This document shows positions 8,146 through 16,343 of a stretch of DNA of 64,000 nt, piece after piece; position 1 is the first letter of the stretch; each line of letters starts with the position of its first letter. This DNA is from an uncultured Campylobacter sp. (lineage in GTDB: Bacteria > Actinomycetota > Actinomycetes > Mycobacteriales > Mycobacteriaceae), in assembly GCA_946221035.1 (NCBI GenBank), contig CAMIME010000008.1, positions 1-64,000 of the forward strand, written 5' to 3'. A program made the position numbers and the translations under genes. Below the pieces are notes generated by a model, which saw nothing but the letters and a program-made list of their open reading frames with translations, did not search any database and was not told the DNA's origin.

Positions 8146-8967
8146 CTAGGTTTCATCCCCCGAACCACCGCCATCCTCACCGTAGAACCCGTCGCTGAAC
8201 GGGTCGCGGATGCGATCCACGAGATCCGCCACGGAGTCCACCACGGCGGTCGGGCGGTAGGGGAAGCGGTCGACCTCGGCGTCGTCGGAAATGCCCGTGC
8301 GCACCAGAATGGTGCGCATACCGGCTTCCAGGCCGGACTTGACGTCGGTGTCCATCCGGTCGCCGATCATGACGGTGTGTTCCGAGTGCGCGCCGATGTT
8401 GTTCAGCGCGGAGCGCATCATCACTGGGTTCGGTTTGCCCACGTAGTAGGGCTCTTTGCCGGTCACGGCCGTGATCATCGCGGCCACCGACCCCGTCGCC
8501 GGCACCACCCCGGCAGGCCCGGGCCCGGTCATGTCCGGGTTCGTAGCAATGAAGCGGGAACCGTTGCGGATCAAGTTCGACGCCGTAGTGATCGCCTCAA
8601 ACGAATACGTGCGCGTCTCGCCCAACACGACGAAGTCCGGGTCGGCGTCGGTAAGGATCCACCCGATTTCGTGCAGCGCGGTCGTGAGCCCCGCCTCGCC
8701 GATCACGTACGCGGACGCCTCGCCCGCCTGCTGCTCCAGGAACCGGGCGGTGGCGGTCGCCGACGTCCAGATCCGCTCCTGCTCAATGTCCAACCCCATA
8801 CGCTGCAGCTTCGCCGACAGGTCGCGCGGGGTCTGCATCGAATTGTTGGTCAGCACCATGAAATCGATGCCCTCGCTGCGCAGCGCCGCGATGAACTCCT
8901 CCGCGCCCGGGATGACACTGCCTTCGCGGTGCAGCACGCCGTCCATATCTGTCAGGTACGAAATCAT
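8146..8967 (-). CDS. HAD-IIA family phosphatase (NagD-like)
   Basis: 273 aa, usual for NagD/pNPPase-type HAD hydrolases. Motif I DMDGVLHREG with nucleophile D7 and acid/base D9; motif II LTNNS; motif IV GDRMDTDVKSG near residue 200; the C2-type cap lies between them. The family dephosphorylates sugar phosphates, nucleotides or pyridoxal phosphate in the cytosol; the substrate here is unknown. Its ATG overlaps the stop of the acyl carrier protein gene by 4 bp (ATGA), so translation is coupled and a joint role is plausible. It ends 6 bp from a convergent gene. Confidence 0.8.
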   Translation of the reverse strand: MISYLTDMDGVLHREGSVIPGAEEFIAALRSEGIDFMVLTNNSMQTPRDLSAKLQRMGLDIEQERIWTSATATARFLEQQAGEASAYVIGEAGLTTALHEIGWILTDADPDFVVLGETRTYSFEAITTASNLIRNGSRFIATNPDMTGPGPAGVVPATGSVAAMITAVTGKEPYYVGKPNPVMMRSALNNIGAHSEHTVMIGDRMDTDVKSGLEAGMRTILVRTGISDDAEVDRFPYRPTAVVDSVADLVDRIRDPFSDGFYGEDGGGSGDET

Positions 8968-9224
8968 TGGTGCTTCTCCACAAATGCGGCCAGCTCTTCG
9001 GCGGTGCGGTGGGAACTGTAGGTTTCTTCGTCGATACGCACGCCGAAGAGCTCCTCGATGCGCACGGCGAGCTCAATGCGGTCGAGCGAGGAAATCTCGA
9101 GCGGAGCATCCCGCTTGACGACGCCTCCGGTTACCCCCTCCACCAGTTCCCTCAACCTCTCGTACGTGTCCTGCGATTCCTCGACCTCGATCGCCCCGAG
9201 ATCCAGGCGCTGCGAAAGTTCCAT
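8964..9224 (-). CDS. Acyl carrier protein-like
   Basis: 86 aa from ATG at 9224, 6 nt after TACTAT on the minus strand; an alternative ATG at 9245 would add seven residues that overlap the promoter. The fold is a four-helix carrier protein: ISSLDRIELAVRIEELFGV surrounds the candidate phosphopantetheine Ser46. The usual Asp before this Ser (DSL) is Ser here. Carrier proteins hold acyl or other thioester-linked groups in the cytosol. It is not the usual stand-alone fatty acid synthase ACP, since corynebacteria use type I FAS; its partner may be the overlapping HAD phosphatase or an unlinked ligase. Confidence 0.75.
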   Translation of the reverse strand: MELSQRLDLGAIEVEESQDTYERLRELVEGVTGGVVKRDAPLEISSLDRIELAVRIEELFGVRIDEETYSSHRTAEELAAFVEKHQ

Positions 9225-9243
9225 GCCGATATAGTAAGTGCCC
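9225..9243. promoter_or_regulatory. Symmetric divergent leaderless promoter
   Basis: The 8-bp run ATATAGTA holds TATAGT (9230-9235) for the plus strand and TACTAT (complement of 9231-9236) for the minus strand. Each -10 lies 6-8 nt before an ATG: 9244 on plus, 9224 on minus. The two start codons are 20 bp apart and appear to share one promoter core. Confidence 0.65.
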
Positions 9244-10194
9244 ATGACTATGAAGCGCCGTGTTGCATCAATCGCCCTGTGTCTCCTTGTCGCGGCGCCC
9301 GGGGTCGCGGCGGCGCAGGAGGTCGCCGTCTGCCAGCCCGTGCTGGTCGAGTCCGGCGTGGGCATGATGGCCGACCAATACGACCCGTACTTTGCGGATG
9401 CCGAGCAGGTCGTTCGGTTTAAAGCTGGCGATTTCTACAGCACGCCGGCGTTCTATGAACTGCAGGGCGTGCCGGAGGGGGCGCGGTTGTTCTACGGCGG
9501 GGAGGACCGGAGGGCGAAGAAATTCTTCGTGCAGGCCGAGGGTACGCAGCTGCAGGTGTGGTTCTCCGGGTCTAAGGCGAACCTGCCGCAGCGCGGCGTG
9601 AACACCGAAGAGATCCCGCTGCAGGTGATCTACCCCGACGAGTCAGTCGATTACATCCGGGTAAATCCCAAGCTGGTTCCGGAGCACGCGTACTTGTACC
9701 AGCCGAAATACGACGAGAACATCTCGGTCGATCCGGGCAAAACCGTCACGGTTGAACCGTTCAACTTGATGCAGATTCCGCTCCCCGCCGACGCGGTGTG
9801 GTCGGTCGAGGGGCCCGCGGAGTGGAAGCCCAGCATCGACGCCAAGACCGGCGCGCTCACCGTGACGGTGCCAACGAACACCCGCTACGGCGCCACGTTC
9901 ACGGTAAGGACCAAGTTTGCGGATGGCTCCACGCAGAAGGTCTCGGTCACCGTGGGTAACACCGGCGTCGGTGCGGTGATACCCAAGGAAACTACCGAGC
10001 CTCCTGCACCTGTGGATGAGGACCAAGACATCGCGTGCTTCCCGGAAGGGAAGGAGACCGGGTCCTCGCCGCTGCAGAAGGTGGCGCTTGCGCTCGGCGT
10101 GGTTGCTGCGCTTGGCGGGCTCATCGCAGTGGCGATGGCGGTGTGGGGCGGGGCCCTGCCTCAGCTGCCGCAGCTACCGTCGCTGCCGTTCTAG
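9244..10194 (+). CDS. Secreted, C-terminally anchored protein of unknown function
   Basis: 316 aa from ATG 9244 (MTMKRRVAS); 9250 is an alternative ATG. Residues 1-28 are a classical signal peptide ending AAAQE. The mature part carries a beta-rich region with an Ig-like segment (about residues 155-255, VEGPAEWKPSIDAKTGALTV), then a Pro-rich linker, one membrane helix at about 278-303 (ALALGVVAALGGLIAVAM) and a short tail (PQLPQLPSLPF). Topology suggests an exported, membrane-anchored envelope protein. Family not recognised. It is divergent from the ACP gene across a shared promoter. Confidence 0.6.
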   Translation: MTMKRRVASIALCLLVAAPGVAAAQEVAVCQPVLVESGVGMMADQYDPYFADAEQVVRFKAGDFYSTPAFYELQGVPEGARLFYGGEDRRAKKFFVQAEGTQLQVWFSGSKANLPQRGVNTEEIPLQVIYPDESVDYIRVNPKLVPEHAYLYQPKYDENISVDPGKTVTVEPFNLMQIPLPADAVWSVEGPAEWKPSIDAKTGALTVTVPTNTRYGATFTVRTKFADGSTQKVSVTVGNTGVGAVIPKETTEPPAPVDEDQDIACFPEGKETGSSPLQKVALALGVVAALGGLIAVAMAVWGGALPQLPQLPSLPF

Positions 10195-10236
10195 CGCACC
10201 GAACAGCACAGCGCACCGCAAGAGACAGGAAAGAAG

Positions 10237-10270
10237 AACGCCGCCCCCGGCACCGGGAGCGGCGTTTTTC
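10237..10270. terminator. Bidirectional-type intrinsic terminator
   Basis: AACGCCGC (10237-10244) and GCGGCGTT (10259-10266) form the stem, followed by TTTT. It lies between the 9244-10194 gene and the convergent aceE stop; the U-tract favours termination of plus-strand transcripts. Confidence 0.8.
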
Positions 10271-10277
10271 CTAACCA

Positions 10278-13088
10278 CTACTCGGCGGCGTTCTCCGGAC
10301 CCTCGTCGTCGGAGTCCTGGATCGGCTGGGCGGCAGTCGGGTCGTCGATCTTCAGGTCCTTGGCTGCCTTGGCAGCGACGGACTTGTCAATCTTGCCCTC
10401 GTTGGCCAGGCCGAGCAGGGCTGCAACAACCATCGACTCGGCGTCGATGTTGAAGTAGCGGCGGGCGGCCTCGCGGGTGTCGGCGAAGCCGAAGCCGTCC
10501 GCACCCAGGACGATGTACTGGCCCGGGACGTATGCGCGGATCTGCTCCTGCAGGTCGGAAGCGAAGTCGCTGGTGGCGATGTACGGGCCCTCGGTCTGCT
10601 TGAGCTGGGTGGTGGCAAATGCCTCCTCCACCTCGGCGTCAGGGTTGCGCAGCTGCTCGGTGGCCTTGCGCTGGCCGTCGCGGGCGAGCTCGGTCCAGGA
10701 GGTCACGGAGTACAGGGCGGCGCCGACGTTGTACTCGTTTTCCAGGATCTCCTTGGCGCGGATCGCCTGCTGCATGCCCACGCCGGACGCGAGGAGGGAG
10801 ACCTTGTTGTCCAGGTCGGCGGCGTCTTCGAAGAGGTAGATGCCCTTGTGCAGGCCTTCGACGTCCAGGTTCTCCGGGCGTGCCGGCTGGTGGTGCGGCT
10901 GGTTGTAGACGGTGATGTAGTACATCACGTTCTCGCCCTTGCCGTCGCCGTACATGCGCTCGATGCCCTTGGACACCAGGTACGGCATCTCGTAGGCGAA
11001 CGCTGGGTCGTAGACGGCCATGGCCGGGTTGGTGGAGGCCAGGATCGGGGAGTGGCCGTCCATGTGCTGCAGGCCCTCACCGAACAGGGTGGTGCGGCCC
11101 GCGGTGGCGCCGATGATGAAGCCGCGGCCCATTTGGTCGCCGGCGGCCCAGAAGTTGTCGCCGGTGCGCTGGAAGCCGAACATCGAGTAGAAGATGTACA
11201 TCGGGATCATCGGCTCGCCGTGGGTGGCGTACGAGGTCGCCGCGGCGATGAAGGAGGCGGAGGAGCCGTCCTCGTTGATGCCCTCGTGCAGGATCTGGCC
11301 GTCGGTGGCCTCCTTGTACGACAGCTGCAGGTCGTGGTCCACCGGCACATAGTTCTGGCCGTGCGGGTTGTAGATCTTCAGGGTCGGGAACCAGGAGTCC
11401 AGGCCGAAGGTGCGGGCCTCGTCCGGGATGATCGGCACCACGCGCTTGGCAATTTCCTTGTCGCGCATCAGTGCCTTGAAAGTGCGCACGAGCGCCATGG
11501 TGGAGGCGACTTCCTGCTTGCCCGAGTCCTTGAACAGGGCCTTGAAGGTCTTTTCAAAGTCGGGCTGCTCCAGCGGGGTGAAGTCCTCGCGGCGCTCCGG
11601 CAGGTAACCGCCCAGCTCCTCGCGGCGGGCCTTGAGGTACTTGATCTCCTCGGCGTCCTCACCCGGGTGGTAGTACGGCGGCAGGTACGGATCCTTCTCC
11701 AGCTCCTCGTCGGAGATCGGGATCTGCTGCTTGTCGCGGAACTGCTTCAGGTCCTCCAGGGTCAGCTTCTTCATCTGGTGGGTCGCGTTGCGGCCCTCGA
11801 AGTTGTGGCCCAGGCCGTAGCCCTTAATGGTGTGGGCGAGGATGACGGTCGGCTTGCCCTTCGTTTCCATCGCGCGCTTGTAGGCGGCGTAGACCTTGCG
11901 GTAGTCGTGGCCGCCGCGGCGCAGAGCCCAGATCTCTTCGTCGGAGAGGTCCTCGACCAGCTTCAGGGTGCGCTCGTCGCGGCCGAAGAAGTGCTCGCGC
12001 ACGTATGCGCCGTCGTTGGCCTTGAACGTCTGGTAGTCGCCGTCCTTGGTGGTGTTCATGATGTGGACGAGAGCGCCGTCCTCATCCTTCTCCAAAAGTT
12101 CGTCCCACTCGCGGCCCCACACAACCTTGATCACGTTCCAGCCGGCGCCCACGAAGAAGGACTCCAGCTCTTGGATGATCTGGCCGTTGCCGCGCACGGG
12201 GCCGTCGAGACGCTGCAGGTTGCAGTTGATCACGAAGGTGAGGTTGTCCAGGCCGTAGAGGGAGGCCATGTGGATGAGACCGCGGGATTCGGGCTCGTCC
12301 ATCTCGCCGTCGCCAAGGAAGGCCCAGACGTGCTGCTGGTCGGTGTCCTTGATGCCGCGGTCCTGCAGGTACTTGTTAAAGCGCGCCTGGTAGATGGCGT
12401 TCATGGGGCCAAGGCCCATGGACACGGTCGGGAACTCCCAGAACTTAGGCATACCGTGCGGGTGCGGGTAGGAGGGCAGGCCGCCCTGCTCGCGAGAGTG
12501 CTCCTGGCGGAAGCCGTCGAGGTCGTCCTCGGTCAGGCGGCCCTCCATGAAGGCGCGGGCGTACATGCCGGGGGAGGCGTGGCCCTGGAAGAAGACCTGG
12601 TCGCCGCCCTGCGGGGCGTCCTTGCCCTTGAAGAAGTGGTTGAAGCCGACCTCGTAGAGGGCCGCGGCGGAGGCGTAGGTGGAAATGTGGCCACCGACCT
12701 TGATGCCGGGGCGCTGCGCGCGGTGCACCATCACGGCGGCATTCCAGCGCATCCAGCGGCGGTAGCGCTTCTCAATCTTCTCGTCGCCCGGGAACTCCGG
12801 CTCAAGCTGGGTCGGGATGGTGTTCACCAGGTCCGTCGAGGACAGTGCCGGCAGGTCAACGCGCTTTGCGTTGGCGCGCTCGATCAGGCGCAGCATGAGG
12901 TAGCGGGCGCGCTCCGGGTCGGAGGAGTCGAGCAACCCGTCGAGGGAGTCCATCCACTCCTGGGTCTCCTCCGGGTCGGCGTCGTGCAGGTAGGACGCCA
13001 CGCCCTCGCGCAGGGAGAGGATGTTGGAGTCTACCTGCGAGCCGGCCTTCACCCGTGCGTCGATCATGTCTTGTTCTTTGTCGGCCAC
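10278..13088 (-). CDS. aceE: Pyruvate dehydrogenase E1 component, homodimeric
   Basis: 936 aa. Oxidatively decarboxylates pyruvate with thiamine diphosphate and passes the acetyl group to E2 lipoyl domains. Motifs: HISTYASAAALYEVGFNHFF region, thiamine-binding GDGEMDEPESRG about residue 250, and the C-terminal pyrimidine domain with YDPAFAYEMPYLV. Start: GTG at 13088 (VADKEQDM), 5 nt after AGGAGG (13094-13099); an upstream ATG at 13127 has no such site. It stands alone as in other corynebacteria, its E2 (aceF) lying near 50 kb. The 188-bp upstream region holds an AAGGA/TCCTT hairpin (13126-13139). Confidence 0.95.
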   Translation of the reverse strand: MADKEQDMIDARVKAGSQVDSNILSLREGVASYLHDADPEETQEWMDSLDGLLDSSDPERARYLMLRLIERANAKRVDLPALSSTDLVNTIPTQLEPEFPGDEKIEKRYRRWMRWNAAVMVHRAQRPGIKVGGHISTYASAAALYEVGFNHFFKGKDAPQGGDQVFFQGHASPGMYARAFMEGRLTEDDLDGFRQEHSREQGGLPSYPHPHGMPKFWEFPTVSMGLGPMNAIYQARFNKYLQDRGIKDTDQQHVWAFLGDGEMDEPESRGLIHMASLYGLDNLTFVINCNLQRLDGPVRGNGQIIQELESFFVGAGWNVIKVVWGREWDELLEKDEDGALVHIMNTTKDGDYQTFKANDGAYVREHFFGRDERTLKLVEDLSDEEIWALRRGGHDYRKVYAAYKRAMETKGKPTVILAHTIKGYGLGHNFEGRNATHQMKKLTLEDLKQFRDKQQIPISDEELEKDPYLPPYYHPGEDAEEIKYLKARREELGGYLPERREDFTPLEQPDFEKTFKALFKDSGKQEVASTMALVRTFKALMRDKEIAKRVVPIIPDEARTFGLDSWFPTLKIYNPHGQNYVPVDHDLQLSYKEATDGQILHEGINEDGSSASFIAAATSYATHGEPMIPMYIFYSMFGFQRTGDNFWAAGDQMGRGFIIGATAGRTTLFGEGLQHMDGHSPILASTNPAMAVYDPAFAYEMPYLVSKGIERMYGDGKGENVMYYITVYNQPHHQPARPENLDVEGLHKGIYLFEDAADLDNKVSLLASGVGMQQAIRAKEILENEYNVGAALYSVTSWTELARDGQRKATEQLRNPDAEVEEAFATTQLKQTEGPYIATSDFASDLQEQIRAYVPGQYIVLGADGFGFADTREAARRYFNIDAESMVVAALLGLANEGKIDKSVAAKAAKDLKIDDPTAAQPIQDSDDEGPENAAE

Positions 13089-13276
13089 GAAAACCTCCTG
13101 GAATACATTCGGGCAGATACATCCCAAGGATACGTCCTTTGGCTGTTGCCTTCAGCCGCGCCCCGGGCATTGGTGGCACTTATCACTGCCTTATTCGGGT
13201 TGCTCACACAACTGCACCGTGCGGCTGTAGGATGACGCCCAGCACACAGCCCTACATCGCAGGAGGACAACGCACC

Positions 13277-13681
13277 TTGAGCTCCACAGGCGTGGACACG
13301 TACGCCGCGCGTCTCGGCATCGGCCCGGACGATGTCGTCCAGGAAATCGGTTGGGACGACGACGCGGATTCCGCCATCTCCGAGGCCATTGAGGATGCCA
13401 TTGGAGCCGAGTTGCTTGACGACGACTCCGTCGAACCCTGCGACACCGTCCTTCTCTGGTTCAGGGAGGGAGACGGGGACTTGGTGGACGAGCTCGTCGA
13501 CGCGTCGCGCAACCTGGGGGGCCACGGCAAGATCTGGCTGATGACCCCGCGGGCGGACAAACCCGGCGGCATCCACCCGGGGGAGATTTCGGAATCGGCG
13601 CAGCTGGCCGGGTTCGTGCAAACGAAGGCGGACCGGTTCGGTGCGTGGCAGGGCTCGTGCCTGACCGCGCCGAAGCGCTAA
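13277..13681 (+). CDS. DUF3052 domain protein
   Basis: 134 aa from TTG at 13277, chosen because AGGAGG (13261-13266) lies 10 nt upstream and because an upstream ATG (13232) overlaps the probable -10 TAGGAT (13228-13233). DUF3052 is a small actinobacterial family without established function. Visible: N-terminal acidic region (GWDDDADSAI), central VLLWFREGDGDLVDELVD and KIWLMTPRADKPGGIHPGEI near the end, no membrane segment. A dispersed-motif copy encodes its LLDDDSVE stretch. Family call firm, function unknown. Confidence 0.8.
   Translation: MSSTGVDTYAARLGIGPDDVVQEIGWDDDADSAISEAIEDAIGAELLDDDSVEPCDTVLLWFREGDGDLVDELVDASRNLGGHGKIWLMTPRADKPGGIHPGEISESAQLAGFVQTKADRFGAWQGSCLTAPKR
13408..13432 (-). 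repeat. Dispersed motif copy
   Basis: On the minus strand: GACGGAGTCGTCGTCAAGCA followed by ACTCG, inside the DUF3052 gene. Differs from CGGAGTCGTCGATAAGCAA at two central bases. Confidence 0.4.
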
Positions 13682-13685
13682 CTGC

Positions 13686-13721
13686 AAAAAAGCCGGTCGC
13701 CCCTGTGCGGGGAGACCGGCT
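13686..13721 (-). terminator. Intrinsic terminator of tRNA-Val
   Basis: Stem AGCCGGTC/GACCGGCT (13691-13698 and 13714-13721) strengthened by an inner CCCC/GGGG, followed on the minus strand by six T. It lies 10 bp beyond the tRNA 3' end and converges with the DUF3052 gene. Confidence 0.85.
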
Positions 13722-13730
13722 CTCGATGTG

Positions 13731-13803
13731 TGCGCCATGACGGGCTCGAACCGCCGACCTACTGGGTGTAAACCAGTTGCTCTTCCAGCTGAGCTAACGG
13801 CGC
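13731..13803 (-). tRNA. tRNA-Val (anticodon TAC)
   Basis: 73 nt on the minus strand. Acceptor GCGCCGT pairs with ATGGCGC, discriminator A; D arm begins TAGCTCAGC; anticodon loop TTTACAC with anticodon TAC in the stem CTGG/CCAG; T arm GGCGG-TTCGAGC-CCGTC. CCA is not encoded (CAC follows the discriminator). Reads GUA and probably GUG valine codons. A strong terminator follows. Confidence 0.93.
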
Positions 13804-13870
13804 GCGTGGGGTGAAGACTAGCAGAGGGGCCAACCGCGATCCAAAACCGCGATCCGAAACCGGCGCGGGC

Positions 13871-14281
13871 TTACAGTGCGCGGGCCTCGATAGCGGCGAG
13901 GATCCCCAGCTCGAAGGTGGGGGAGGTGCCGTCGAATTCCACGTCGGCGACGTCCCACTCGCTGTAGCGCACCCGGGCGGAACCGGTGTTCGCGCCGGCG
14001 GCGTCGGGAACGACGGCCAGCTCCCAGAGGTACTGGCCGCCGGCACGGGTCGCCTTCGCCGCACGGGCGGAAAGGTCGGTGTAGGGCGAGGTCAGGGCGA
14101 ACAGGTCCTCGCCCTCGGGCCCTGCGAGGTGGAGCAGGGCAGCGTAGGGGCGGTTGGGAAAGGTGACGGGGTCGTCCGCGATCGCGTCTTCCACATCGGC
14201 CGGCTCCACGTCGGCGGCCAGCTCGACGCCGGCGACGGCGAGGGTGGCCAGGACGTCGTCCAACTGCTCATAATCGCGCAC
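13871..14281 (-). CDS. Hypothetical corynebacterial protein
   Basis: 136 aa with a GTG start at 14281 and GGGAGG about 8 nt upstream. Acidic, no membrane segment, Ala-rich; not recognised. Visible segments: an N-terminal helical stretch (EQLDDVLATLAVAGVELAAD) and a beta-rich core (GQYLWELAVVPDAAG, RVRYSEWDVADVEFDG). It is the last gene of a minus-strand run HAD phosphatase, tyrosine phosphatase, SURF1, this gene, with 21 bp after SURF1. Cytosolic role unknown. Confidence 0.55.
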   Translation of the reverse strand: MRDYEQLDDVLATLAVAGVELAADVEPADVEDAIADDPVTFPNRPYAALLHLAGPEGEDLFALTSPYTDLSARAAKATRAGGQYLWELAVVPDAAGANTGSARVRYSEWDVADVEFDGTSPTFELGILAAIEARAL

Positions 14282-14302
14282 CGTGATACCTCCCAGGAAC
14301 TG

Positions 14303-15184
14303 CTAGCGCTCGGCTTCCTTATCGTAGGCCTTCGCCCACGGGTTGGCGCGAGAGGAGCTGTATCGGGTGCGGGTTGGGTTGGGGGGTGCGGTGGCAACGG
14401 AGTCGTCGATAAGCAATTGCTCCTGCTCTTCCTCGAAGCGGCGCCGCTCGCGCGTTTCGGCGACCAGGAAGTAGATGAGGCCGGCGGGTGCGGCCAGGCC
14501 GAAGAGGATCCACTGCAGGCCGTAGGAGAGGTGGTTGCCGGTTTCGAGCTGCGGCAGCGGGATGGGGTTGAGTACGCCCGGGGAGCCGCCGAGAAGCTGC
14601 AGGTAGGGGGAGGTCAGGTCGGTGCCCGTGAGTTCGGCGACCTGGGGCGGGTTGATGGAGTAGACCATCTGGTAGCCCTGCTCTTCAAGCGGCGCGGAGG
14701 AGTGGACGGGCTCCTGCGGCAACACCAGGGCGGTGAGGGTGACCTCGGTGGTGGGGGCGGCGTCGATTTCGGGAACCTGGGTCGAATCGACGGCCGGGAC
14801 CCAGCCGCGGTTGACCAGGATGGTCGTGCCGGAGCGCGGCCCCGACGTCAGGGTGAACGGCGTGAGCACCTGGAACGCGGGGGTGCGGTCAATGGGGCGC
14901 AAGCGCAGCAGCACGTCGGGTCCGGTGTAGCGGCCGGTGGCGAACACGCGGGACCACTCGTTGTCCTTGGCCAGGGTCCCGTCTGGCGGGAGCACGTCGC
15001 CGATCGCTTGCGGGTCGTGCTCGAACGCCTGGGAGATGTGCTCGTTGCGCTCAACCAACGCCTCGTTTTTGCCCAGCTGCCAGGGGGCGAGGAACGTGAA
15101 CGCGTAGTAGGAAAAGAGGCCGATGAGCAGCGCCGTGATCACCCAGCCCGGGGTGAGAAGCCGCTTCCAACCTTGGTTCTTCAC
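14303..15184 (-). CDS. SURF1 family cytochrome oxidase biogenesis protein
   Basis: 293 aa with GTG start. Two membrane segments bracket an extracytoplasmic domain as usual for SURF1: one at about residues 14-34 (GWVITALLIGLFSYYAF) and one at about 222-242 (LQWILFGLAAPAGLIYFLV). Motifs RYTGPDVLLRLRP and TTILVNRGWVP are family hallmarks. SURF1 assists assembly of aa3-type oxidase, probably haem a insertion into CtaD, consistent with ctaC, ctaF and ctaE in this window. The cytosolic tail carries a dispersed-motif copy encoding LLIDDSVAT. It lies 6 bp after the phosphatase gene. Confidence 0.88.
   Translation of the reverse strand: MKNQGWKRLLTPGWVITALLIGLFSYYAFTFLAPWQLGKNEALVERNEHISQAFEHDPQAIGDVLPPDGTLAKDNEWSRVFATGRYTGPDVLLRLRPIDRTPAFQVLTPFTLTSGPRSGTTILVNRGWVPAVDSTQVPEIDAAPTTEVTLTALVLPQEPVHSSAPLEEQGYQMVYSINPPQVAELTGTDLTSPYLQLLGGSPGVLNPIPLPQLETGNHLSYGLQWILFGLAAPAGLIYFLVAETRERRRFEEEQEQLLIDDSVATAPPNPTRTRYSSSRANPWAKAYDKEAER
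14398..14425 (+). repeat. Dispersed motif copy, near consensus
   Basis: CGGAGTCGTCGATAAGCAAT followed by TGCTCCTG. GGAG and CTCC at the ends are complementary. It lies antisense within the SURF1 gene, in the poorly conserved cytosolic tail. Confidence 0.6.
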
Positions 15185-15190
15185 ACTTGC

Positions 15191-15679
15191 TTAGCTTAGC
15201 CGCTGCCTCGCCCAGGCCAGAATGCCGTCGGCGGCCGCTTCGATCTGCTTGCGGGTTTGTACGAAGCCCTCCGGCCCGCCGTAGTAGGGGTCTTCCACGC
15301 CCGCGCCTTCCGGGGCTTCCGGGTCGAAGGAGCGCAGCAGCCGGATCCGCTCTTCCGGCACCCCGCGCGCGACCAGCTCGGAGACGTGATTGGTGTCGAG
15401 CGCGACGATCAGGTCCGCGTCGAACTGCTCGCCGCCGAACTGCTGGGCGCGGTGGGATTCACCGTCGTATCCTGCGGCTTTCAGCTCCGCTCGGGCGCGC
15501 TCGTCCGCCTGCTGGCCGATGTGCCAGCCGCCGATGCCGGAGGAGGTCACGCGCACCTGCTGCGCCAGACCGGCGTCCTCGAACTTGTCGCGCACGATCA
15601 CCTCCGCCATCGGGGAGCGGCAGATGTTGCCGGTGCAGACGAAGTCGATGTGCAGCTGCGGTTGATTCTCAGTACTCAC
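15191..15679 (-). CDS. Low-molecular-weight protein-tyrosine phosphatase
   Basis: 162 aa. Signature VCTGNICRS gives the CX5R loop with nucleophile C15 and R21, near the N-terminus as is normal; the general acid lies in the VEDPYYGG motif near residue 130. Dephosphorylates phosphotyrosine proteins, or possibly arginine or low-molecular-weight substrates, in the cytosol. Length is usual for the family. GTG start at 15679 overlaps the HAD phosphatase gene by 11 bp, and SURF1 follows by 6 bp, so these form one operon. Confidence 0.92.
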   Translation of the reverse strand: MSTENQPQLHIDFVCTGNICRSPMAEVIVRDKFEDAGLAQQVRVTSSGIGGWHIGQQADERARAELKAAGYDGESHRAQQFGGEQFDADLIVALDTNHVSELVARGVPEERIRLLRSFDPEAPEGAGVEDPYYGGPEGFVQTRKQIEAAADGILAWARQRLS

Positions 15680-16307
15680 GGATGATCCTTTCCAGCTCGG
15701 CGGCGTCGTTCGCCCGCCAGCGCGCCTTGTCCCACTCGTCCTCGGTGCCGTACCCCCACGTCACGGCCACGGCGGGGATGTCGAAGGTGGCGGCGCCGTC
15801 GAAATCGTGCTCGCGATCGCCGACCATGATCGGCCGCGCCGGGTGTACATGATCCATGACGTAGCGGATCACGTCCACTTTCTTCGACCGGGTCCCGTCC
15901 GCCGTCGCCGCGCCGAAGAACTCGACGTGCTCCCACACGCCGATGCGCTCGAGCGCAAGGCGGGCGAACTTCTCCGTCTTCGACGTCGCAGTACACACAC
16001 CGAACCCATCGCGCCTCAGCTTTGCGACGACCTCCGGCACCCCCTCAAACACCCCAAACTTCTGCCACCCCTCGTCCGACATGAAGTCGGAGTACGCGCG
16101 CATGGCCCGCTCAACCGTGGCGGGGTCCATGCCCAGGGTGGCCATGGTCTCGCGCATGGGCGGGCCGGGAATGCGGCGAATGAACTCCTCGTCCGGGATG
16201 TCCCAACCGACCTCGCCCAGGCCGATGAGGAAGCCTTCGCGGATGCCGGGGAAGGAATCGATGATGGTGCCGTCGACGTCGAACAGCACGGTTGGTTTCG
16301 GTGTCAC
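15669..16307 (-). CDS. HAD-superfamily phosphatase (phosphoglycolate phosphatase-like)
   Basis: 212 aa. Motif I FDVDGTIIDS (nucleophile and acid/base Asp around residues 10 and 12), motif II in VCTATSKT, the Lys motif near 140 (RSKKVDVI), motif IV MVGDREHDFDGA; a helical C1 cap lies between motifs I and II. These are typical of the Gph/PpaX group, hydrolysing small phosphate esters such as 2-phosphoglycolate. GTG start. It is divergent from the Nif3-like gene with only 36 bp between starts, and its 3' end overlaps the tyrosine phosphatase gene. Confidence 0.85.
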   Translation of the reverse strand: MTPKPTVLFDVDGTIIDSFPGIREGFLIGLGEVGWDIPDEEFIRRIPGPPMRETMATLGMDPATVERAMRAYSDFMSDEGWQKFGVFEGVPEVVAKLRRDGFGVCTATSKTEKFARLALERIGVWEHVEFFGAATADGTRSKKVDVIRYVMDHVHPARPIMVGDREHDFDGAATFDIPAVAVTWGYGTEDEWDKARWRANDAAELERIIREY

Positions 16308-16343
16308 GTGTTCCCAGCTTTCCAGCTTTGTAGGCTAGGCGCC

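Noticed and set aside
10848..13235. 795-codon plus-strand frame opposite aceE
   Set aside because: It is antisense to aceE, whose motifs and start are clear; high GC with strong third-position bias makes long antisense frames common.
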